DNA of 7,412 nucleotides, taken from contig CAAGKD010000085.1 of the NCBI GenBank assembly GCA_900770335.1, positions 1 through 7,412 of the forward strand, written 5' to 3'. The notes beneath the pieces were generated by a model. That model searched no databases. It worked only from the letters and a program-made list of their open reading frames with translations, and was not told the origin of the DNA. Shown in pieces: positions 1 to 4,026 of the stretch. Numbering within the stretch: position 1 is the first letter of the stretch; every line of letters starts with the position of its first letter. The position numbers and the translations under genes were made by a program. The DNA is from an uncultured Sutterella sp. Lineage in GTDB: Bacteria; Pseudomonadota; Gammaproteobacteria; Burkholderiales; Burkholderiaceae_F.

Positions 1-138
1 GACGCCGCTGCGCACGAAGACCCGGTCCACCGGGGCGACGGGAACGGTGCCGGTGCGGACGCCTTCCTCGCAGAAGACGATCGCGCCGCCGTCAAGGCGC
101 ATCTCGACGTTTCGGCGGTCGATGAAGAGGCTGCTCAT
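1..138 (-). CDS. cas1: Cas1, CRISPR integrase (N-terminal 46 residues; cut by window edge)
   Basis: This is the start of Cas1, the metal-dependent integrase that inserts new spacers into the CRISPR array together with Cas2. Only the N-terminal beta-rich domain is visible. The peptide begins MSSLFIDRRNVEMRLDGG and continues with a 'VPVAPVDRVFV' stretch, which matches the usual Cas1 opening: a short beta strand with a 'DR' turn, a hydrophobic strand, then a P-L/V-x-x-V/L-x-R-V segment. The catalytic Glu, His and Asp residues lie in the missing C-terminal part, so activity cannot be judged. The ATG at 138-136 has a good AAGGAG ribosome site just upstream. The gene lies 57 bases downstream of cas2 on the same strand and is probably cotranscribed with it. 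The identification rests on a short stretch plus the adjacent cas2, and both agree. Confidence 0.88.
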   Translation of the reverse strand, partial: MSSLFIDRRNVEMRLDGGAIVFCEEGVRTGTVPVAPVDRVFVRSGV

Positions 139-142
139 GATG

Positions 143-165
143 GCTCCTTCCCGGGAAAGTCCCGG
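143..165 (-). promoter_or_regulatory. Small GC-rich hairpin abutting the cas1 ribosome site
   Basis: On the plus strand, CCGGGA at 151-156 and TCCCGG at 160-165 form a perfect 6-bp inverted repeat with a 3-base loop. Read on the minus strand, the stem ends one or two bases before the AAGGAG ribosome site of cas1 (about 143-149). It could modulate cas1 translation or protect an mRNA end in the cas2-cas1 gap. No T-tract follows, so it is not a convincing terminator. Its function is inferred only from position. Confidence 0.3.
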
Positions 166-195
166 AGCGGGCCGCGCCCCCCAGGAGAGGCTCGG

Positions 196-480
196 CTAGA
201 TGACAAGAAAGGGGTCGATGCTCTGGCGGCGGACGGTTCCGAGCAGGAGCCGCAGCTCGCGGGGATCGAGCTGGAGAAAGTGGATCCGGTCCTTCTCCTC
301 GCAGCAGATCGTCCTGAGCCGCTCCATGAGCTCGGAGAGCTCCGACGGGCGCAGCCAGCATTCGAAGAAGGACTTCTGCCCGCCGATCGCGTAGGCGGAG
401 ACCTGACGGTGGACCTTCTGCAGGCGCTTGGGATTCGAGATGTCGTAGAGGACCAGGTAGAGCTTTCTGTCCGAGGACAT
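196..480 (-). CDS. cas2: Cas2, CRISPR adaptation protein
   Basis: Cas2 is the small ferredoxin-fold protein that dimerises and bridges two Cas1 dimers in the spacer-integration complex. The 94-residue product is of normal length. The N-terminal strand 'LYLVLYDISNPKRLQKV' (residues 7-23) carries the conserved Asp (D13) followed by the usual S/N-x-K-R-x-x-K-V segment. A second motif, 'GQKSFFECWL' (34-43), is the usual Q-x-S-x-F-E strand. The C-terminal half has the typical short helix and a last strand near 'IDPFLVI'. The ATG at 480-478 is preceded on the minus strand by an AGGAG ribosome site. The gene begins 16 bases after the csx16 stop and sits 57 bases before cas1, which implies one transcript. 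Its C-terminus is clean, with no fused nuclease domain. Confidence 0.95.
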   Translation of the reverse strand: MSSDRKLYLVLYDISNPKRLQKVHRQVSAYAIGGQKSFFECWLRPSELSELMERLRTICCEEKDRIHFLQLDPRELRLLLGTVRRQSIDPFLVI

Positions 481-496
481 GGTTCATCTCCTGCGG

Positions 497-793
497 TCAG
501 GCCGGCACCGCGATGACGCGGTACTCGGTGAGGGTGCACTCGAGCCCGGCGAGCTCTTCGGAACTGAGCTCCCGGCCGCGCATGGACTCGGGCGGCCGCA
601 TGTCGAGCGCGAGGAATCGCGCGCCGCGGCGGCAGACCTCAGCGGCCGCGCTCATCGGAAGCGTTCCGATCACGGTGTCGCCCGCCTCGACGGCGGCGGG
701 GTCGAGGTGCGTGACGCGGCGGTCGACGGCGAGGCCGCTGCGGGCGGCCCATTCAATGGCGCCGGGATGACGAGAGACGAACCAGACGGACAT
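497..793 (-). CDS. csx16: Csx16 (VVA1548 family), predicted cyclic-oligoadenylate ring nuclease
   Basis: This 98-residue protein matches the Csx16/VVA1548 family of small type III CRISPR accessory proteins. The diagnostic opening is MSVWFVSRHPGAIEWA, followed by 'THLDP' (28-32) and the core 'GDTVIGTLPMSAAAEVCRRG' (38-57), then 'ARFLALDM' and 'RGRELSSEEL' near the end. Work on type III loci places Csx16 among probable ring nucleases, which degrade cyclic oligoadenylate and so shut off CARF effectors; that role is inferred here from family membership. Candidate functional residues visible in the motifs are S7-R8-H9 and the HLDP loop. The start is set by the family N-terminus, since no clear ribosome site precedes the ATG at 793-791. 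It lies 16 bases upstream of cas2 and about 108 bases downstream of the DUF805 gene, all on one strand. Its likely opponent is the Card1/Can2 nuclease encoded divergently. Confidence 0.92.
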   Translation of the reverse strand: MSVWFVSRHPGAIEWAARSGLAVDRRVTHLDPAAVEAGDTVIGTLPMSAAAEVCRRGARFLALDMRPPESMRGRELSSEELAGLECTLTEYRVIAVPA

Positions 794-846
794 GAGAGTG
801 AAAGGAATGCGGAAAGGGGGGAGAAGAATGCGTTCGCAGCTGCCGC

Positions 847-888
847 GCCGCCTCGCGCACGGGTTCGAAGGCTCGGACGCGAGGCGGC
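847..888 (-). promoter_or_regulatory. Long perfect GC-rich inverted repeat between the DUF805 gene and csx16
   Basis: The plus strand reads GCCGCCTCGCG at 847-857 and its exact reverse complement CGCGAGGCGGC at 878-888, an 11-bp perfect stem with a 20-base loop. It fills most of the 108-base gap after the DUF805 stop. On the minus-strand transcript the following bases are C- and T-rich but contain no clean U-tract, so a standard intrinsic terminator is doubtful. An attenuator or RNA processing/stability element separating DUF805 from csx16-cas2-cas1 is possible. The stem is directly visible; its role is inference. Confidence 0.4.
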
Positions 889-901
889 TCTGGGAGGAAA
901 G

Positions 902-1225
902 TCAGTCGGGTTGCTCCGACGGCGTCACCGCGGCCCAGATGAAGGCGAAGATGCTCACGATCGGGATGAGGAAGATGAGCACCAGCAAGGGGTTTCGTCC
1001 CATGTCTCTCAGACGGCGCGAGACGAAAACGAGCTGGAGGATGCCGAGCGCGAGAATGATCAACGCCGGGATCGCTCCGATCTCCGGGACGGCTCTTTCG
1101 ATTCCGTTCAAGAAGAGGGCGGGGATCAGCAGGGCGACGGAGCGGATGAGAAAGCCCGTGCGGTTGAGCCGGCCCGTGAAGAAGCCGCTTGAGGAGGAGT
1201 TGTTCGTCTGGCTGAGATCGGTCAT
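902..1225 (-). CDS. DUF805-family small membrane protein, three predicted helices
   Basis: This is a 107-residue hydrophobic protein. A polar Ser/Asn-rich head (residues 4-13) is followed by 'GRLNRTGFLI' (18-27). Three hydrophobic stretches then lie at about 25-40, 49-69 and 79-100, with 'RRLRDMGR' (70-77) between the second and third, and a short charged tail. The G-R-x-x-R-x-x-F motif before the first helix and the R-R-L-x-D-x-G-R motif before the last are the hallmarks of the DUF805 inner-membrane family, whose function is unknown. It is slightly shorter than many members. The ATG at 1225-1223 was chosen because the frame upstream is low-complexity and GC-rich, while a GAGAA-like ribosome site lies just before this ATG. 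It is the first gene of the strand carrying csx16, cas2 and cas1. It has no CARF, SAVED or nuclease motif, so any CRISPR role is inferred from position only. A chance neighbour is the main alternative. Confidence 0.78.
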   Translation of the reverse strand: MTDLSQTNNSSSSGFFTGRLNRTGFLIRSVALLIPALFLNGIERAVPEIGAIPALIILALGILQLVFVSRRLRDMGRNPLLVLIFLIPIVSIFAFIWAAVTPSEQPD

Positions 1226-1272
1226 GTTCTCTGATGCGTTTGCGTTGTTCTGATCGAGGCGGACGGCGGACG

Positions 1273-1302
1273 CCCGAGTCGGCCTTGCGGTTGCCGCTCG
1301 GG
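1273..1302 (-). promoter_or_regulatory. Hairpin in the putative DUF805 operon leader
   Basis: CCCGAG at 1273-1278 pairs with CTCGGG at 1297-1302. Inside this, GGC at 1281-1283 pairs with GCC at 1293-1295, giving a two-part GC-rich stem with a small internal loop and a 9-base terminal loop. If transcription starts near 1374 on the minus strand, the hairpin falls in the untranslated leader about 50 bases before the DUF805 ATG. It could affect translation or transcript stability. It may also simply reflect the high GC content here. Confidence 0.25.
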
Positions 1303-1360
1303 GGCCGCGTCGTTCGCCTCGATCGAAATTATTGAGGGCGGCGGATCGCCCGTCGAAAAA

Positions 1361-1372
1361 GACAAATTTGTC
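1361..1372. promoter_or_regulatory. Perfect 12-base palindrome, candidate operator
   Basis: GACAAATTTGTC is a perfect dyad lying close to the start point predicted for the leftward promoter at 1381-1408. An AT-rich palindrome in a high-GC window, placed at a promoter, is a plausible repressor or activator site. Its core CAAATTTGT recurs at 3849-3857, beside the candidate promoter ahead of cas10. No regulator gene is visible in the window. Confidence 0.35.
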
Positions 1373-1380
1373 GGCCAAAG

Positions 1381-1408
1381 ATTGAATTCGTAACAACGTC
1401 CTTGTAAA
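1381..1408 (-). promoter_or_regulatory. Candidate sigma-70 promoter for DUF805-csx16-cas2-cas1
   Basis: On the minus strand, TTTACA (plus positions 1403-1408) matches the -35 consensus at five of six bases. It is followed 16 bases later by TTCAAT (plus positions 1381-1386), which matches the -10 consensus at four of six. Transcription would start near 1374 and run left, leaving a leader of about 150 bases before the DUF805 ATG. This is a reading-based proposal in the AT-rich part of the divergent region. Confidence 0.35.
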
Positions 1409-1485
1409 CAAAGGAAAATAAGAAAAGCCCGCTTCCTCTCTCGTTTTTTTCACAAGCCTTCTCCCGAAGCGTGGAATTGCATGGG

Positions 1486-1491
1486 TAGAAT
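1486..1491 (+). promoter_or_regulatory. Candidate -10 box for the card1/can2 operon
   Basis: TAGAAT matches the -10 consensus at five of six positions and lies 32 bases ahead of the preferred card1/can2 ATG (1524). That would give a short leader of about 25 bases containing the GGGAG ribosome site. No recognisable -35 element stands at the right distance, so the promoter may need an activator or be misassigned. Confidence 0.25.
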
Positions 1492-1523
1492 CTCCTCATG
1501 CTTTTTTCATGGGAGCCGTTCAC

Positions 1524-2690
1524 ATGCAATCCGCTGACAATCAGAAGTCTGAGACGGAAGGGTTCGACCTCGCGCGCTGCGACGTGCATTTCTGCCTCGT
1601 CTCCGGGCAGCCCGACATCAATCTGCTGCCGGTCACTCAGTACCGACCCAGGCTCGTCGTCCTCTTCGTGAGCGAAGAGATGAGGGAGGCCGCCGAGAAT
1701 CTCAAGAAAGCGATCCGGATCACCGTTCCGGGCGTCAGATTCGAGGAGGTCGGAATCTCGGACGCCTGGAGCTTCGCGGGCAACCGCGACCTGATCTTTG
1801 ACGTGCTTGCCGAGCATGAGGGCGAGCGCGCGGCCTTCAACGTGACGGGCGGCACCAAGATGCTGTCCTTCGCCGCGCTCACGGCCGCCTGGACCGCCGG
1901 CGTGCCCGCCTTCTATCTCAACCACAATGACGGATCCATCTCCGTCATCGCCATGGATCGCGAAGCCGAACGGATCAGGACGGACGCGGTGAGCGTCAAT
2001 CTCAGGAGCTACTTCTCCGCCCATGGCGTGGAGGTTGCGGCCATCACGTCCGTTCCGACTTTGAACGCAAAGGCGGGCGAGCGCATCGCCTGGATCCTCA
2101 AGCAGGAGTCCATGCGCAAGGCTGTTCCCATGCTCAACTTCCTGGCAAGCGGACTTGAAGGCAGACAGTCGCTCTCTGCGGACACGGCCTGTTTTGAAGG
2201 ATCCCCCAATCTCGCGCAGTTCGACCAGCTCTGCGACTATTTCCAGGAAATGGGACGGCTGCGCGTTCAGGGCCGGAGGATCATCTTTAGAAATGATGCG
2301 GACCGCTTCTTTGCGGCCGGCGGCTGGCTCGAGGAGCATGTCGCCTCGGTTCTCGCCTCCATCGGACTGCGCCCCGGAAGCAACGTCAGGGTGCTTCGCG
2401 CAGGCGTCGAAAATGAGATCGACGTTGCGTTCCTGCACAAGGACTGCCTCACGCTCGTCGAGTGCAAGACGTCGAATCTCACGGACGTCGCAGAGGCGAA
2501 CAAGGTCATCTACAAGCTTGAGACTCTTCGAAAGTTCGGCGGTCTCAAGTGCCGGCTCGTTCTCGTGAGCTATCAGCCGCTCGCAGCGTGCGCCTTGAAG
2601 CGTGCGGCAGAGGCCGGGATTGAGGTTATCAGCGACCGGCGCCTCAGGGATCTTGCGGGCGAATTCAGGCGGATCATCAGCCAGGACTGA
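1524..2690 (+). CDS. can2: Card1/Can2-type cOA-activated nuclease (CARF + PD-(D/E)XK, DUF1887)
   Basis: This is a CARF-nuclease effector that, in characterised relatives, is switched on by cyclic tetra-adenylate and cuts nucleic acids non-specifically (single-stranded DNA and RNA for Card1). The 388-residue product has the family length. The N-terminal CARF domain (about 15-160) shows 'HFCLVSGQPDINLLPV' and the ligand-loop motif 'NVTGGTKMLSFAAL' (TGGTK at 108-112). The C-terminal nuclease domain (about 260-388) shows 'GGWLEEHV' (266-273), 'NEID' (297-300), 'LVECKT' with the catalytic E-x-K (E313, K315), and 'YKLETLRKFGG' (330-340). All expected active-site residues are present, so it should be active. 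I chose the ATG at 1524 because GGGAG lies eight bases upstream; an in-frame ATG at 1509 has no ribosome site and would add five residues. The next gene starts 17 bases after its stop, implying an operon. Gene naming varies between card1 and can2. Confidence 0.93.
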   Translation: MQSADNQKSETEGFDLARCDVHFCLVSGQPDINLLPVTQYRPRLVVLFVSEEMREAAENLKKAIRITVPGVRFEEVGISDAWSFAGNRDLIFDVLAEHEGERAAFNVTGGTKMLSFAALTAAWTAGVPAFYLNHNDGSISVIAMDREAERIRTDAVSVNLRSYFSAHGVEVAAITSVPTLNAKAGERIAWILKQESMRKAVPMLNFLASGLEGRQSLSADTACFEGSPNLAQFDQLCDYFQEMGRLRVQGRRIIFRNDADRFFAAGGWLEEHVASVLASIGLRPGSNVRVLRAGVENEIDVAFLHKDCLTLVECKTSNLTDVAEANKVIYKLETLRKFGGLKCRLVLVSYQPLAACALKRAAEAGIEVISDRRLRDLAGEFRRIISQD

Positions 2691-2692
2691 CG

Positions 2693-2707
2693 AAGGAGGC
2701 GGAACGC
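2693..2707 (+). promoter_or_regulatory. Strong Shine-Dalgarno ahead of the NE0113-family gene
   Basis: GAAGGAGG ends eight bases before the ATG at 2708, inside the 17-base gap after the card1/can2 stop. It is the strongest ribosome site in the window and fixes this start. It suggests that the CARF protein is translated at least as well as the nuclease encoded just before it. Confidence 0.7.
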
Positions 2708-3859
2708 ATGGCCGCGCAGGAAAACGGAAGCTATCCCCGACGGATTCTGATCTCCGTCACCGGCCTCACGCCGCAGGTCGTGACGGAGTCGCTCCACGTG
2801 CTCGTCACCGAGCGGAGGTTCATCCCGACGGAGATTCATCTCATCACAACCTCTCACGGCAGGAACCGCGCGGTGCGGGACCTTCTTGACTCCCAGACCG
2901 GGCAGTTCCACGCCTTCTGCCGGGACTTCGGCATCTCCGGCCGGATCCGCTTCGACGCGTCGATGATCCACGTGATCGAGGACGGCGAGGGCAATGAGCT
3001 TCCGGACATCCGCACGCCCGAGGAGAACACCCGTGCGGCGGACGCGATCGTGAAGTTCGTTCAGAAGTGCTGCTCTGAAGAGGATGCGGCGGTTCACGTC
3101 TCCCTTGCCGGAGGCAGAAAGACGATGGGATTCTTCGCGGGCTATGCGCTCTCGCTCTTCGGGCGCCCCCAGGACGGCCTGTCGCACGTGCTCGTCGGCG
3201 AGCCCTTCGAGAACAACCGGGACTTCTTCTATCCCGCCCAGCGGCCGCGCACCATCTTCGCGCCGACGGGCGAGCCGCTTGACGCCTCGACGGCGAAGGT
3301 CATGCTCGCCGAGATTCCCTTTGTTCGCCTGCGCGAGGGGCTCCCCGAGGAGCTCCTCAACGGCCGCACCACATACAGCCGGACGGTTGAGGTTGCGCAG
3401 AGCCGCATTGTCCCGCCCGTCACGCTCGGGTTCGCGCTCGATCGACAGGCGGCGATTCTCGGAGGCGTCGAGATTGAGATGCCTCCGCTGCTCCTTGCCG
3501 TCTATCTCTGGCTCGCCGCAAGGCGGGCGAGGAGAGCCGAGCCCGTGCGACCCGGGAGCAACGCCCAGCCCGAGGAGTTCCTTCGGGTCTACCTCGCCGT
3601 GACGGGGGAGGGCTCCGCCGATTACGAGAACGCGGCGCGCGCTCTTCGCCACGCCGATGACTTCCTGCCGTACTTTCAGGAAAAACGAACGAGAATCAAC
3701 AAGATCATTCAGTCAAGGCTCGGCGAGAAGGGCTCGAAGCCCTATCGGATCGATTCGATCGTCAAGCGCCTCAACACCCGCTACGAGCTCACGATCGACC
3801 CGGAAGCGATCACGTTGCCGGCGTCCGTTCGGGCGATCGGGGGAACCGCAAATTTGTGA
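2708..3859 (+). CDS. CARF-domain protein, NE0113 family (annotated as Csm6-like/ring nuclease)
   Basis: This 383-residue protein belongs to the Cas_NE0113 group of type III accessory proteins. The N-terminal CARF domain (about 10-185) opens with 'ILISVTGLTPQVVTESL' (13-29) and 'PTEIHLITTSHGRNRA' (40-55). Its second ligand motif, 'SLAGGRKTMGFFAGYAL' (132-148), resembles that of Crn1-type ring nucleases. The C-terminal part (about 255-383) is helical. It ends in a segment 'KRTRINKIIQSRLGEKGSKPYRI', which could be a winged-helix or dimerisation unit. I find no R-x(4-6)-H motif in the C-terminal half, so a HEPN ribonuclease site as in true Csm6 seems absent; the name Csm6 used for this family may mislead. 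The likely role is to bind and perhaps degrade cyclic oligoadenylate, with S16 and K138 as candidate residues by analogy to Crn1. A regulator role through the C-terminal unit is the alternative. It follows card1/can2 by 17 bases and precedes cas10 by over 120. Confidence 0.85.
   Translation: MAAQENGSYPRRILISVTGLTPQVVTESLHVLVTERRFIPTEIHLITTSHGRNRAVRDLLDSQTGQFHAFCRDFGISGRIRFDASMIHVIEDGEGNELPDIRTPEENTRAADAIVKFVQKCCSEEDAAVHVSLAGGRKTMGFFAGYALSLFGRPQDGLSHVLVGEPFENNRDFFYPAQRPRTIFAPTGEPLDASTAKVMLAEIPFVRLREGLPEELLNGRTTYSRTVEVAQSRIVPPVTLGFALDRQAAILGGVEIEMPPLLLAVYLWLAARRARRAEPVRPGSNAQPEEFLRVYLAVTGEGSADYENAARALRHADDFLPYFQEKRTRINKIIQSRLGEKGSKPYRIDSIVKRLNTRYELTIDPEAITLPASVRAIGGTANL
3849..3857. repeat. Second copy of the CAAATTTGT palindromic core
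   Basis: CAAATTTGT occurs here, at the very end of the NE0113-family gene (overlapping its stop), and again at 1363-1371 inside the palindrome of the divergent region. Both copies sit beside candidate promoters. The shared nine bases could be a common operator half, but this copy is partly coding and lacks the flanking G-A/T-C pairs that complete the 12-base palindrome. Confidence 0.25.
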
Positions 3860-3881
3860 TTCCAGCTGCGGGTGGCATAAT
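3854..3881 (+). promoter_or_regulatory. Candidate internal promoter for cas10-csm2-csm3
   Basis: TTGTGA (3854-3859, overlapping the stop of the upstream gene) and CATAAT (3876-3881) are separated by 16 bases. They match the -35 and -10 consensus at four and five of six bases. A start near 3888 would give cas10 its own transcript with a leader of about 95-155 bases holding the dyad at 3914-3940. The 122-base gap after a tightly spaced gene pair supports an internal promoter here. It is not proven, and readthrough from the upstream operon is also likely. Confidence 0.4.
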
Positions 3882-3913
3882 GCGAGAACATCCACTCATA
3901 ATTGACGGACGGA

Positions 3914-3940
3914 CAATTTCAGTTGCAATGACTGAAATTG
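3914..3940. promoter_or_regulatory. 27-base dyad with 10-bp perfect arms upstream of cas10
   Basis: CAATTTCAGT (3914-3923) is followed after seven bases by its exact reverse complement ACTGAAATTG (3931-3940). The arms are AT-rich and unlike the surrounding GC-rich DNA. In RNA it would form a stem of 10 bp, or 11 with a G-U pair. No T-tract follows, so it is not an intrinsic terminator. A dimeric regulator site or a leader hairpin controlling the core Csm operon is the most reasonable reading. No second copy is visible in this window. Confidence 0.5.
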
Positions 3941-4026
3941 CACTTTGACTGCGTGAAAGCCCTGATTGAAAAGCAGGCGATTTGAGCGAAGTCTTTTTCG
4001 GACGCAATTGCTCCGAACTTGAAGGC

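Larger units (their letters stand above)
1226..1523. promoter_or_regulatory. Divergent intergenic control region between the two cas arms
   Basis: About 300 bases without a convincing gene separate the minus-strand arm (DUF805, csx16, cas2, cas1) from the plus-strand arm (card1/can2 onward). The left half, near 1260-1320, is GC-rich and contains a hairpin. The right half, about 1325-1510, is clearly AT-richer than the genes, as expected for promoters. It includes a palindrome at 1361-1372, a candidate leftward promoter at 1381-1408, T-runs at 1444-1450 and 1502-1507, and a TAGAAT box at 1486-1491. I see no CRISPR repeats, RNA gene or mobile-element end in it. Confidence 0.6.

Noticed and set aside
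858..877. TTCGAA in the hairpin loop, reminiscent of a tRNA T-loop
   Set aside because: The flanking bases do not form the 5-bp T-stem on either strand, and no acceptor, D or anticodon arm can be drawn around it.
479..1253. Plus-strand open frames across csx16 and the DUF805 gene
   Set aside because: They are compositionally biased (Arg/Glu/Asp-rich or Arg/Ser-rich) with no motif. The minus-strand frames match Csx16 and DUF805 signatures.
1410..1450. T-run at 1444-1450 as a possible intrinsic terminator
   Set aside because: No stable stem lies directly before the T-run, and there is no plus-strand gene upstream to terminate.
1329..2438. Long open frame on the minus strand opposite card1/can2
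   Set aside because: Its peptide has no recognisable motif and is rich in Arg, Gly and His as expected for an antisense shadow of a GC-rich gene. The plus frame has clear CARF and PD-(D/E)XK motifs.
2573..3652. Long open frame on the minus strand opposite the NE0113-family gene
   Set aside because: It is an antisense shadow with low-complexity Arg/Glu/Gly content, no motif and no ribosome site. The plus-strand gene has the family motifs and the strongest ribosome site in the window.
3880..3948. 22-codon ATG-to-TGA frame in the gap before cas10, a possible leader peptide
   Set aside because: Its ATG overlaps the proposed -10 box, only a weak GGTGG precedes it, and it runs through the dyad. 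It shows no regulatory codon run, so I would not call a gene.
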